This document shows positions 44,229 through 53,360 of a DNA stretch of 60,713 nucleotides, one piece after another. The stretch spans positions 1-60,713 of the forward strand of contig JALCMG010000013.1 in the NCBI GenBank assembly GCA_022648325.1, given 5' to 3'. Position numbers and translations under genes: made by a program. This DNA comes from Olsenella sp. (GTDB taxonomy: Bacteria; Actinomycetota; Coriobacteriia; Coriobacteriales; Atopobiaceae). Every line of letters starts with the position of its first letter. Within the stretch, counting starts at the first letter, position 1. The notes beneath the pieces were generated by a model. The model did no database searches. It saw nothing but the letters and a program-made list of their open reading frames with translations, and had not been told where the DNA came from.

Positions 44229-45389
44229 GTGATCCCTAGAAGCATGGCATTACGTGCTCTTCAGCTATCAACCTGGTTCCCCGTGGTCTCGGTCACCGGC
44301 CCACGCCAGAGCGGCAAGTCCACCCTTGTAAGAGAGGTCTTCTCTGATTATACGTACGTCAATCTGGAGAATCCGCAGACTCGGCAGCAAGCCCTCACCG
44401 ACCCCGTCGGCTTCATAAGAAACCGACCAAATCGCCTCGTCATAGACGAGGCGCAGCTTGCTCCAGAGTTGTTCTCGATGATTCAGGTTGCTTCTGATGA
44501 GAGCAACGAGCCTGGACAGTACGTGCTCTCTGGGTCGCAGAACTTCCTGCTCCTCGAGCAGATCACGCAGTCATTGGCCGGAAGGGTTGGCCTGCTCAAA
44601 CTGCTGCCGCTGTCGTTCTTGGAGGCCAGGACGGGGGATGGTAACCTTACGCCCGATTCATTCATGCTGCGAGGTGGGTACCCGCGGCTCTATGACGTGG
44701 ACATTCCGCTGGAGACGTTCTATTCGGCATACCTCGAGACGTACGTAGAGCGTGATGTGCGGGATTATCTTGGCGTGAAGGACCTCTCTTCGTACAGAAC
44801 GCTACTGGGGCTCTGCGCTCAATGCGCCGGAAGCCTAATCAATGTCTCGCGCCTTTCAAGTGATGCAGGCGTTTCGAGGGAGTCCGTCAACTCTTGGCTC
44901 TTCATGCTCGAGTCGAGCTACATCGTATTTCGGCTGAGGCCATACCATGCAAACCTGCGAAAGCACCTTACTAAGACGCCAAAGCTCTACTTCTATGACA
45001 CGGGCCTGCTGTGCTACCTGCTGCGCATTCGAACGCTAGGTCAGCTGCTCACGAGTCCGTACTTAGGGGTAGTGTTCGAAAACTTCGTGATTGAGGAGCG
45101 TATGAAGACGCACCTCAACTCAGGCAGGGAACCTGACCTCTACTTCTATCGCGACGAAAACAAAGCCGAAGTAGACTTGGTCGACCTGACCGACCCCGAT
45201 CAAGCTTTCCTGGCAGAAATCAAATCGTCGCAGACCTATCGAAGTGGCTTTGCTCGGTACCTGCATACCGTTGGCGATGAGATCGGCATACCTCGTGAGC
45301 GACGCTTTGTTGTGGAGCGCGCTGAGGGGAATTTCGAGGCGGATGGTGCGCTGGTGAGAAACATTGCGACTTGGCTCGAGATGAACTAG
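44229..45389 (+). CDS. AAA_14/DUF4143 family ATPase
   Basis: The protein of about 386 residues has Walker A GPRQSGKST near its N-terminus, Walker B RLVIDEAQ, a sensor-like YVLSGSQNFLL, and the C-terminal DUF4143 domain with KLYFYDTGLLCYLL, GVVFENFVIEE and FYRDENKAEVDLV (a PD-(D/E)xK-like core with AEIKSSQ). These proteins are widespread, often accessory, and of unknown function. I favour GTG 44229 with GGAGG 4 bp upstream, which gives the usual start (V-I-P-R-S); ATG 44208 is an alternative. The upstream 23-bp repeats suggest autoregulation. Base composition is lower in GC than the core genes. Confidence 0.88.
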   Translation: MIPRSMALRALQLSTWFPVVSVTGPRQSGKSTLVREVFSDYTYVNLENPQTRQQALTDPVGFIRNRPNRLVIDEAQLAPELFSMIQVASDESNEPGQYVLSGSQNFLLLEQITQSLAGRVGLLKLLPLSFLEARTGDGNLTPDSFMLRGGYPRLYDVDIPLETFYSAYLETYVERDVRDYLGVKDLSSYRTLLGLCAQCAGSLINVSRLSSDAGVSRESVNSWLFMLESSYIVFRLRPYHANLRKHLTKTPKLYFYDTGLLCYLLRIRTLGQLLTSPYLGVVFENFVIEERMKTHLNSGREPDLYFYRDENKAEVDLVDLTDPDQAFLAEIKSSQTYRSGFARYLHTVGDEIGIPRERRFVVERAEGNFEADGALVRNIATWLEMN

Positions 45390-45502
45390 GGGAGCGCTGA
45401 CCTGCCTTGCTTGCCGGATAACTGCCTGAACGAGAACTACGCACGGTCGCGGTTCAGCTTTATGGAGTGGGGACCCCGGATGATACTGAGCGAGTACATC
45501 CG

Positions 45503-46792
45503 CTAGCTTGAGACTATTTGGTCGGAAAGTTCTTTTGCAACTTCGAGGCCAATGAGGTGAGGGATACCAACAACCAAGGCGTTGCCCATGCAGAATGCCC
45601 GTTGGCCGTCGGTCATTCCCGTATCCGTCCAACCCTTGGGAAAACACTGAAGTTGGTCGAGTTCGTCGGGAACTAAGCGCCGCAGCCGTCCATCTGCGCA
45701 CTTTACGACGTGCTTGAAACGTGACGCCCCTCGGCCGCCCTCTCCCGTAAGAATGGTACGAGATGGTCTGTCGGTAGCATCTGGGAAGGACATGGCCCCT
45801 TCTGAATAGTTGTACTCGAAGCCAGTGGCCTTATTGGTTCGCCTCTCTTTCTTTGATCCCTTCAGGTATTCCCACTTCTCTCGCTGTGACTCGGGAACGA
45901 AATACTCTTCCGGAACCTCAACCTCAGGAACAAGAACATCCCCGAGGGTCATTCTTGGACCATCATAGGTTTCGGAGACCTTGCAGGTACACACCTTGTT
46001 TTTCACCATTACCCCAGCATCCGAGAAGGGCGAGAGCTTACCTCCAAGGTTGAAAGACTGTGAAGTGACATAGGGATCATCAGGAATTTCGACGTAATCG
46101 ACTCTCTCGGGTAGCTCCATGGGGAACGCGTGTGCCATTACGCCATGCAGCAGCCTGTCCTCAAGATTCCACTGTACGCAACGCTCGGCGAGAATGTAGA
46201 CCCGCTTCCTCCGCTGCGGAAAGCCATATTCAGCACTGTTTACGACTCTCCACTCTACGGAATAGCCCAGCGAGGCTAGGCAGGAGAGAATGATTGCAAA
46301 ATCTCTTCCGCGCTGTTTTGCGGGGCTCTTGAGAAGCCGGTCTACGTTTTCGAACATGCACCAACGGGCGTTATTAGATGAACCATTGAGTTGGATACGC
46401 AGAAAGCGGTAGATAGACCACCAGAGGACACCCTTTTTGCCCTCGATGCCATTGGCTTGAAAGAGGGGGCGAGCAACAGAATAGTCTTGGCAGGGAAAGC
46501 CGCCAACCACCATGTCGACGTCAGGGATGGCTCGCTTTCCAGCGTCGAATTCGTCGAGAACAGCGGAAATATCCTCGTTAATCACAGAACCCTTGCCAAA
46601 GCGGCTTTCGTAGCAGCGGGCGGCAAACTGCCTCTTGTCTGAGCCGGGTTCCCATTGGTTTGCCCATATGGTTCTAAAAGGTCCTGCCGATGGCAGTTTC
46701 CAGCCCTTGGAGTCATCGCAATAGCCCTCAAGGCCAAGTCTGAAGCCGCCGACCCCTGCGAAGAGCTCGGCCACCTTAATTTCATCGCCCAC
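45503..46792 (-). CDS. DNA (cytosine-5)-methyltransferase of Sau3AI-like system
   Basis: The 429-residue enzyme carries C5-methyltransferase motifs: I ELFAGVGGFRLGL, IV GGFPCQDYS with catalytic Cys, VI MFENVDRLL, VIII PQRRKRVYIL, IX-X near LTGEGGRG and FCMGNALVVGIP. Given the adjacent Sau3AI-type endonuclease gene, its target is likely GATC. It lies 83 bp after the endonuclease on the same strand, so the endonuclease is transcribed first. There is no N-terminal regulatory domain, unlike the other methyltransferase in this window. A/T-rich codons suggest acquisition. Confidence 0.92.
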   Translation of the reverse strand: MGDEIKVAELFAGVGGFRLGLEGYCDDSKGWKLPSAGPFRTIWANQWEPGSDKRQFAARCYESRFGKGSVINEDISAVLDEFDAGKRAIPDVDMVVGGFPCQDYSVARPLFQANGIEGKKGVLWWSIYRFLRIQLNGSSNNARWCMFENVDRLLKSPAKQRGRDFAIILSCLASLGYSVEWRVVNSAEYGFPQRRKRVYILAERCVQWNLEDRLLHGVMAHAFPMELPERVDYVEIPDDPYVTSQSFNLGGKLSPFSDAGVMVKNKVCTCKVSETYDGPRMTLGDVLVPEVEVPEEYFVPESQREKWEYLKGSKKERRTNKATGFEYNYSEGAMSFPDATDRPSRTILTGEGGRGASRFKHVVKCADGRLRRLVPDELDQLQCFPKGWTDTGMTDGQRAFCMGNALVVGIPHLIGLEVAKELSDQIVSS

Positions 46793-46860
46793 GTTTCTCC
46801 GTTCGCTGTCTGTGGACTGTTCCCTAGGCGATCATCATAACCGATCCCAGTGTCACGAAT

Positions 46861-46894
46861 TGTGTCTACCTGTGTCTACCTGTGTCTGCCTGTG
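46861..46894. repeat. Tandem 10-bp repeat at the endonuclease 3' end
   Basis: TGTGTCTACC occurs twice in tandem, then TGTGTCTGCC and a partial TGTGGCC. The array spans the endonuclease stop codon and the start of the spacer before the methyltransferase gene. Copy-number change would alter the endonuclease tail. Confidence 0.8.
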
Positions 46895-48237
46895 GCCAGA
46901 GTCCTCTCAATCTGATTCTTCATATATGTCGCGTTAAGCCAGAAGCACTTCTTAACGACTGGTGTGCCGTGTGGCTGAGGTCGGACGTCGTTAGCGTTTT
47001 GTGCATGAGGTCTCACGTGGCAGCAACGATTCTCGGATGACTTTACAGAAATATCTGCACGTCCATTTCTTACATTTGTACGCATCTGCTCGTAGCATCT
47101 TCGGGCCTCAGGGATGTCTTTCTCAGGCATCTGCCAGAACGTCACATCAGATAGGCGATAGACGCCGTCATTACCTTCGCGATATATGACAAGAAGCCAT
47201 ATCTGCTGGAGATAGCCGTAGAAGGCAGAGTCCTCAAATGGCGTCCTTTCAAGTTCAAAGTAGTCGAACGCCGGGAAGGAAATGTCCTCTTTTGGCCGAC
47301 CATTCTGCTTAAGGCGTATGGTTTTGGGTTGGATTCCAGCCTTGGCAAATTCCTCTACCTTGGCATCCTTTTCTACTCCAAGGATTGATTTGGTTACCAG
47401 CGCACAAGCATTCTTGGGAGTGCGCTTTCCCCGCTTTCCGATACCAAATGTGCGGCATAGCCCCTCTTCGGTCATTCCGAAATAGGGGTCGAAGCGCTTG
47501 CGCACAAGCTCGAGGAGCCCAAGATCCCTCTCGGCTTCTGTGCGTACAATCGCCTGTCTCTTCTCCCGCAGCTTGTTTTCGGCAGCGGTCATATAGGAAG
47601 CCTTGAGAGCCCAGGCTCGAGGTTTAACGGGGACAGCGGAGAACGGCTGCCGAGTTCGCACCGTCGAATTAGCCGCTTTGGTGCATGCTTCAAGATAGAG
47701 AGTGTCAGAGCCTGAAATATCCTCCGCGTGGCCTGAACGAATCTTGTCTACGACTGTCTCCCAGTCGATCTTGAACTGCGCCATGTCCTCTCGGGGGAGA
47801 CCCCATAGCTCCGCCATTTCAACTTTGTAATCAAGAGGACCAGAGTCTTTCTCCCAAACATACGAGACGAGAAGAATCTTCGAAGCCTTTTTTACCAAAC
47901 GGCTAGTTTCAAACGTCTCATGCACAACGGTCATGTAATTGATTTGCATGAGGACGAGACGTTCCTTCGCCACCGGCTCGCCTTTTGCCGTACGCTTTAC
48001 CGGTGTTGACTTCAGTTCGAGTCCCACTTTTGGAAAGTCGGGCATCGAGTTGCTGTTGAGCTTGTAGTCGAAGAAGTGTTCCTCCAAGGCATTGCCAAAC
48101 GATCCTCGTCGCTGTTTTGGGCTTTGAAGCTCTGGTGCATTTGTTTTCTCGCGGAGCGCATGTCCTACGAGACTGCCCGCGCATTCAACAATCGAGTCGA
48201 TTTTGCCTGGATCATATGGGAGATTGCTCGTACTCAA
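46876..48237 (-). CDS. Sau3AI/MutH-type restriction endonuclease
   Basis: The protein of about 453 residues matches Sau3AI-type enzymes. The first half has a MutH-like nuclease core (GSLVGHALREK, KGSFGNALEEHF-type RRGSFGNALEEHFFDY, then FPKVGLELKSTPVKR). D...ExK catalytic residues are visible in the last block. A second related C-terminal domain follows (GKRTPKNACALVTKSIL), used for dimer-like looping. I start at TTG 48237, preceded by GGAGGAG, because the longer frame begins inside the pknB terminator hairpin. The cut site is probably GATC. It forms a unit with the downstream methyltransferase. Lower GC than flanking operons suggests horizontal transfer. Confidence 0.85.
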   Translation of the reverse strand: MSTSNLPYDPGKIDSIVECAGSLVGHALREKTNAPELQSPKQRRGSFGNALEEHFFDYKLNSNSMPDFPKVGLELKSTPVKRTAKGEPVAKERLVLMQINYMTVVHETFETSRLVKKASKILLVSYVWEKDSGPLDYKVEMAELWGLPREDMAQFKIDWETVVDKIRSGHAEDISGSDTLYLEACTKAANSTVRTRQPFSAVPVKPRAWALKASYMTAAENKLREKRQAIVRTEAERDLGLLELVRKRFDPYFGMTEEGLCRTFGIGKRGKRTPKNACALVTKSILGVEKDAKVEEFAKAGIQPKTIRLKQNGRPKEDISFPAFDYFELERTPFEDSAFYGYLQQIWLLVIYREGNDGVYRLSDVTFWQMPEKDIPEARRCYEQMRTNVRNGRADISVKSSENRCCHVRPHAQNANDVRPQPHGTPVVKKCFWLNATYMKNQIERTLATGRHR

Positions 48238-48329
48238 GGTCTCCTCCGGCGGTGGTGTAGTTTCGTGGCTTATGAACCATAGAATACAGCTATCAGTTTC
48301 ATCCCCGGCATCCCCGCCTCCGAACAAAG

Positions 48330-48366
48330 CGAACCCCCGGCTGCGCACTGCAAGCCGGGGGGTTCG
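48330..48366 (-). terminator. Terminator of the pknB operon
   Basis: CGAACCCCCGGCT (48330-48342) pairs with AGCCGGGGGGTTCG (48353-48366) with a one-base bulge. On the minus strand it is followed by a T-rich stretch (TTCGCTTTGTT). It closes the leftward kinase operon. Confidence 0.75.
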
Positions 48367-48390
48367 TGGGTCCCGTTCGTTGGCTAAGAA

Positions 48391-50394
48391 CTAGTGGTCG
48401 TTAGACGTGCCGTTACCACTGGAGTGGCTTTGGTTCGAGGTGTTGCCCTCGTTGCTCGTCGAATTGCCGTTGCTGTTGTTAGTGCTGTTCGAACCAGGGC
48501 CGCTGGACACCACAATGGTGATGGTCGATCCAGAAGTCGCCGAGGTAGCAGACTGCTTGATGACCTTGCCCTTCGCAACGGTGCTGCTCTGCTCTGTGGT
48601 TACCGAGACGTCAAAGCCGGCGTTCTTGAGCGCGGTCTCGGCCGAGGACTCGTCATAGCCCACGACGTTGGGTACCGAGACGGACGCGGGGCCAGTGGAC
48701 ACCGTAATGGTCACGGTGCTGCCCTTGTCGGCGCTCGTGCCTGCCGAGGGGTTGGAGCTAATCACATGGCCCTTGTCAACGCTGGACGAGGAGGACTGAA
48801 CCACGTTCACGCTGAAGCCCTCGTTCTTGAGCGCACTCGTCGCGTCGGCCTGCGTGTCTCCCACAACGTTGGGAACGGAGACCTGCTCGGCGCCCTGAGA
48901 GAGGTGATACGTGATGGTGTCGCCGGCCTTTGCCGAGGTCCCAGCTGCGGGCTCCTGCTCGGCGACATGACCAACCTCAACGTCGGCGTTGTATACGGAG
49001 TCGCCTGCCTGACCCTTAAGCCCGTACTTGTTGAGAAGGTCCTGCGCCTCGGACGGCGTGCAATTAGTGAGGTCGGGTACCGTGACAGAGGCAGCCGGCT
49101 CCTCGCCCTTTGAGACCACGATGTCGATCTTCGAGCCCTCCGTCGCCGTGCGCCCGGCACCTGGGGTCTGCTCGATGATCTTCCCCTCATCGACGGTAGA
49201 GGAGTACTGCTCGGTTACCTGGCCTATCTCGAAGCCATGGCCGTCGGACTCGAGCATGGACGTTGCCTCGTCCTGGGTGAGGCCCAGAAGGTTGGGCACC
49301 GAGTACGCCTTCGACCCGGACCCAAGCACGCTTACAACGAGGAACACTACGAGCGCGATGCCCGCGATGGCGCCAAGGACGGCAAGCACCCTGTTGCGCT
49401 TATGCTTCTTCTGGCGCTCTTCCTCTTCTTGGGCCGCCTGCTCGGTGGCAGACTGGGGGCGTATCCTACCCGTGGCCTGCATGCGTGGCATGCTCTGAGT
49501 GGCGTTGCCGCTGCGGCCGGCTAGGGGTGTGGTTGCGGCAGCCGGCAGCATTGCCGTTGCGTTGTTGACCGCCTGCATACGGCCGGCAAGGTAGTCGTGA
49601 AGCGTGTGATAGAGCTCGTCAGCCGTCTGGAAGCGGTCCTTGGGATCCTTCTGCATGCACTTGAGGATGACTGCCTCGAGCTGCGGGTCCACGTTGGGGT
49701 TGATCTGGCTGGGAGGAACGGGCTGCTCGGTGACTTGCTTCATGGCTACGGTTACGGCGTTGTCACCATCAAACGGCACGCGTCCGGTGGCGGCTTCGTA
49801 CATCACGATGCCAAGGGAGTAGAGGTCGGTGGTGGGGCCGAGGGGCTTGCCTTGGGTTTGTTCGGGAGAGACGTAGTGCGCCGTGCCCAGCACGGAGTTG
49901 TCGGTAGTGAGGTGGCTGTTCTTTGCGCGGGCAATGCCAAAGTCCATCACCTTGATGTTGCCGTCGGGCTGCACCATGATGTTCTGCGGCTTGATGTCGC
50001 GGTGGATGATGTCGTGGTTGTGGGCCACCGAGAGCGCCTGCGCTATCTGCGAGCCAATCTGCGCGACCTTCTTGCAGTCAAGGGCACCGTGCTTGCGGAT
50101 CCCACTCTTGAGGTCGGTACCGCGCAGGTACTCCATGATGATGTAGTACGTGTCGCCGTCCTTGCCCCAGTCGTAGACCGAGACAATGTAGGGGCTGTTG
50201 AGAGCCGCTGCAGCCTGCGCCTCCTGCTTGAAGCGCGCCGCAAACGAGGGGTCGGTTGCGTACTGGGGGAGCATCGTCTTAATGGCGACGGTCCTTCCCA
50301 ATACTTGGTCCATGCCACGGTACACCGTGGCCATACCTCCCGTCCCTACCTTGTCGAGGACCTGGTACCTTCCACCAAGGACCCTTTCTGCCAT
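48391..50394 (-). CDS. pknB: Ser/Thr protein kinase with PASTA domains (PknB/PrkC type)
   Basis: The 667-residue kinase has a glycine-rich loop GTGGMATVY, catalytic Lys39 (VAIKTM), catalytic loop HRDIKPQN (131-138) and DFG (151-153), so it should be active. A juxtamembrane linker and a single transmembrane helix near 336-360 follow. Four extracytoplasmic PASTA domains begin SVPNLLG, VPDLTNC, VPNVVGD and VPNVVGY, and the tail is Ser/Asn-rich. PASTA domains bind peptidoglycan fragments and muropeptides, so the kinase probably senses wall state and controls division or elongation. It is the last gene of the operon, after an 89-bp gap. Confidence 0.96.
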   Translation of the reverse strand: MAERVLGGRYQVLDKVGTGGMATVYRGMDQVLGRTVAIKTMLPQYATDPSFAARFKQEAQAAAALNSPYIVSVYDWGKDGDTYYIIMEYLRGTDLKSGIRKHGALDCKKVAQIGSQIAQALSVAHNHDIIHRDIKPQNIMVQPDGNIKVMDFGIARAKNSHLTTDNSVLGTAHYVSPEQTQGKPLGPTTDLYSLGIVMYEAATGRVPFDGDNAVTVAMKQVTEQPVPPSQINPNVDPQLEAVILKCMQKDPKDRFQTADELYHTLHDYLAGRMQAVNNATAMLPAAATTPLAGRSGNATQSMPRMQATGRIRPQSATEQAAQEEEERQKKHKRNRVLAVLGAIAGIALVVFLVVSVLGSGSKAYSVPNLLGLTQDEATSMLESDGHGFEIGQVTEQYSSTVDEGKIIEQTPGAGRTATEGSKIDIVVSKGEEPAASVTVPDLTNCTPSEAQDLLNKYGLKGQAGDSVYNADVEVGHVAEQEPAAGTSAKAGDTITYHLSQGAEQVSVPNVVGDTQADATSALKNEGFSVNVVQSSSSSVDKGHVISSNPSAGTSADKGSTVTITVSTGPASVSVPNVVGYDESSAETALKNAGFDVSVTTEQSSTVAKGKVIKQSATSATSGSTITIVVSSGPGSNSTNNSNGNSTSNEGNTSNQSHSSGNGTSNDH

Positions 50395-50483
50395 CTGCCT
50401 CTCCTATCACCCAAGCGGCAAGCCCGCGTCTTGTGTCTACGTTTAAAGTGCTCTGCGGTTCGCGTTCGTAAAGTCTAGCCCCA

Positions 50484-53360
50484 TCAGCTTGCGCCAAGTG
50501 CCTGAATGTTGAGGCAGCTTGCAAGGACCTGCCCCGCCACTGCGGCGGCATACCCCTCGACGTCGGTGCCATCTTCTCCCTCGATGGCAACTGAGATGAC
50601 GAGCGTGGGGTTGTCGTACGGCGCAAAGCCGATGAAGAACGAGTTGATCTTGCCGTCCTCGATCTGGGCGGTGCCGGTCTTGCCGGCAACCTGGACGCCC
50701 TGGACCTTGGCCCTAGTGCCGGTGCCGTGGTCCACAACGCCGAGCATGGCCTCCTTGACCTTCGAGGCAGTATCTGCAGAGATGGCCTGCCCCAAGGACT
50801 TGGGCTGCGTGGTGGAGATGGACGCACCCTCCGGCGAGAGCACGTGGTCTACCACGTGCGGGTTCATGACTACGCCGCCATTGGCGATTGCCTGCGCAAC
50901 CATGGCGTTCTGCATCACGGTCACCTGCGGACCAGCAGGGCTTGCGTGCTTGCCAACGGGCTGGCCGCAGGCTGCCCATGCGGTTTCCCACTCCGTCATC
51001 TCGGAGGGCTCGGGCATGAGAGAAGCCAAAGTGTTGAAGTCCTGGCCAACGTTGGTGCCATAGCCAAAGGCGTCGGCGTACTTCACCAGGTTCGAGGCGC
51101 CAACCTGGACGCCAACCTGGCCAAAGACCGTGTTGGACGAGAGGGCAAAGCCCTCCTTTAGGGTGGGGTTGCCATAGTCGTTGTAGCCGTAGTTGCTCAC
51201 CTCGGCACCGCCAATGGTGAGCGCCGGCTCGGCGTCGTAGACGGTATCGAGCGTGGTGGTGCCGGTATCAAGCGCCGCGGACAGCGTTACCGCCTTGAAC
51301 GTGGAGCCAGGCGAGTAGAGCGCCTGCGTGGTGCGGTCGAGCAGCTGCGAGCCCGCACCGCTCGAACTCATGATGCTGTCGAGCTGGTCGTAGGAGTACG
51401 TGGGTGCACTTGCCTTGGCGAGAACCGCACCCGTGGAGGGGTCGAGTACCACCACGGCGCCCGTGTAGCCGTCAAGGGCAGATTCGGCCGCGCGCTGCAT
51501 CTGGGAGTTTATCGTGAGGGCCACGGTGTTGCCGGGCTCTTGGACGCCCGCCAGCGAGTAGAGCGCGCTACGCCAATCGGAGTAGTTCGAGCTGCCCGTG
51601 AGCGTCTCGTTCATTGCGGACTCGATGCCTGCAGAGCCATAGCGTGTGGAGATGTAGCCAACGGTATGGGCTGCGAGGGAGCCCTGCGGATAGGAGCGCA
51701 GGTAGGTGCCGTCCTCCTGCCGCAGGCTCTCGGCAAGCGTGACGCCGTCGGAGGTAATGATGGCACCGCGCTGCACGTAGGCGCTCTTGGCGATGGTGTG
51801 GTTGTTGGACGGCATGTTCTGGATGGTGTTGGCGTGAATCACCTGCAGGTAAGTGAGGTTGGCGATAAGTGCGGCAAAGAGCACCGCAAAGGCGGTAATG
51901 AGGGTAGTGAGTCGCTTGCCCAACGCCACGCGGCCAAGGATGCCGGACTCCTCGCCCTGCATCTCAAAGCGGCCGCGGGCGTGCGAGCCGTGGACGAAGG
52001 CGGAGGCCTGGGCGCCCAGGAGCGAGACGCGCCCGTTGCCGCTTGCGGGGGTCGATGCCACAAGCTGGGCTTCTCGACCAGTGCCCTCATCGCCAGCGCG
52101 CAGAAGCAGGCCAACAATGATGAAGCTCGAGAGCAGCGAGCTGCCGCCCTGGCTCATGAAGGGCAGCGTCACGCCCGTGAGGGGCAGCAGCTTGGTGACG
52201 CCGGCGATGATGAGGAACGCCTGGAAGCCAATGACCGTGGTGAGGCCGACGGCGGCGAATGCGGAGGAGTCGGACTTGGCTCGCGCGGCCGTCGCAAAGC
52301 CGCGCACGCAGAAGAGCATGTAGAGAATGATGACAGCGCTTGCGCCCAGAAGGCCCATCTCCTCGGCGATGGCCGAGAAGAGAAAGTCGCTCTCGACAAA
52401 GGGGATGAGGGTGGGAAGGCCCTTGCCAATCCCCGTTCCCACAAGGTCTCCGTCGGCTATGGAGTAGAGCGACTGAACAATCTGGTAGCCGCTATCCTGC
52501 GCATCTGACCAGGGGTCGAGCCAGATGTCCACGCGAACCTTCACGTGTGAGAAGAGGTGGTAGCAGAAGAAGAAGCCAACCACCAAGAGTCCAAGGGCAA
52601 TGAAGACGTAGCTCCAGCGGCCTGTGGCAACGTAGAGCATTACCACGAAGTACATGAAGAAGAGCAGTGCGCTGCCCAGGTCGCGCTCGAAGATGACGAT
52701 GAGCAGGCTGATGCCCCACATGATGAAGAGGGGGAGCAGCATGCGGAACCGCGGGATGCGGAACGGCCCTATGCGGTGGGCGGTGGCGGAGAGCGCCTCT
52801 CGGTTGGATGCCAGGTAGAAGGCCAGGAAGAGGACGATGAGGATCTTCGCGAGCTCGCCGGGCTGGAACGAGAAGCCGCCAAACGTGAGCCAGAGCTTGC
52901 TGCCGTTCTTCTCGGTGCCAATGATCATGGGGAGTATGAGCAAGACCACGCCGACAAGACCCAGCGTGTACTTGTAGTCGGCCAAATTGTCGAGGTTGCG
53001 CACAAAGAAGAGCGTCGCCACCATGGCCGCGACCGAGATGAAGAGCCACATCACCTGGTTCTCGGCGAGGGCGGGGGCAAGCCGCGTGACAAATGCGATG
53101 CCTATGCCCGAGAGGAGAAAGACAACGGGCAAGATGACAGGGTCGGCATCTGGAGCAAGGATTCGCACGGCTACGTGCGCTATCGCGAACGCAACGAAGA
53201 GCCCCACGGGGACGGCGAGCGTGCCCAGGGAGAGCGCGACGCTGTCGTTGACTACATAGAGAGCGTAGAGCAGGACTACCGGCACGGCTGCCAGGCAGAG
53301 GAAGAGCAGTTCCATGTTCCTGCGGTTGCCACCGCGGATTCCCTCATTGGCCACGGTCAC
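50484..53360 (-). CDS. SEDS glycosyltransferase-class B PBP transpeptidase fusion (RodA/FtsW-PbpA)
   Basis: One 958-residue polypeptide carries both halves of a peptidoglycan synthase. Residues 1 to about 455 are a SEDS polytopic membrane protein ([42 protein letters not shown]), as in FtsW/RodA. A single helix (about 484-507) follows, then a class B PBP with transpeptidase motifs STFK (686-689), SSN (741-743) and KTG (894-896). In most actinobacteria these are separate neighbouring genes (rodA, pbpA). No stop or frameshift interrupts the linker. The start is GTG 53360 or GTG 53354 (GGAGG upstream), overlapping the phosphatase gene by 4 bp. It sits between phosphatase and PASTA kinase, implying regulation by phosphorylation. 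Confidence 0.93.
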   Translation of the reverse strand: MTVANEGIRGGNRRNMELLFLCLAAVPVVLLYALYVVNDSVALSLGTLAVPVGLFVAFAIAHVAVRILAPDADPVILPVVFLLSGIGIAFVTRLAPALAENQVMWLFISVAAMVATLFFVRNLDNLADYKYTLGLVGVVLLILPMIIGTEKNGSKLWLTFGGFSFQPGELAKILIVLFLAFYLASNREALSATAHRIGPFRIPRFRMLLPLFIMWGISLLIVIFERDLGSALLFFMYFVVMLYVATGRWSYVFIALGLLVVGFFFCYHLFSHVKVRVDIWLDPWSDAQDSGYQIVQSLYSIADGDLVGTGIGKGLPTLIPFVESDFLFSAIAEEMGLLGASAVIILYMLFCVRGFATAARAKSDSSAFAAVGLTTVIGFQAFLIIAGVTKLLPLTGVTLPFMSQGGSSLLSSFIIVGLLLRAGDEGTGREAQLVASTPASGNGRVSLLGAQASAFVHGSHARGRFEMQGEESGILGRVALGKRLTTLITAFAVLFAALIANLTYLQVIHANTIQNMPSNNHTIAKSAYVQRGAIITSDGVTLAESLRQEDGTYLRSYPQGSLAAHTVGYISTRYGSAGIESAMNETLTGSSNYSDWRSALYSLAGVQEPGNTVALTINSQMQRAAESALDGYTGAVVVLDPSTGAVLAKASAPTYSYDQLDSIMSSSGAGSQLLDRTTQALYSPGSTFKAVTLSAALDTGTTTLDTVYDAEPALTIGGAEVSNYGYNDYGNPTLKEGFALSSNTVFGQVGVQVGASNLVKYADAFGYGTNVGQDFNTLASLMPEPSEMTEWETAWAACGQPVGKHASPAGPQVTVMQNAMVAQAIANGGVVMNPHVVDHVLSPEGASISTTQPKSLGQAISADTASKVKEAMLGVVDHGTGTRAKVQGVQVAGKTGTAQIEDGKINSFFIGFAPYDNPTLVISVAIEGEDGTDVEGYAAAVAGQVLASCLNIQALGAS

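Noticed and set aside
48238..48348. N-terminal extension of the Sau3AI-like endonuclease to ATG 48348
   Set aside because: That ATG lies within the hairpin that terminates the pknB operon, and the residues are not enzyme-like. The TTG at 48237 has a strong ribosome-binding site.
49597..50478. Plus-strand frame opposite the pknB kinase domain
   Set aside because: Antisense artefact of GC-rich coding DNA; His/Val-rich product without motifs.
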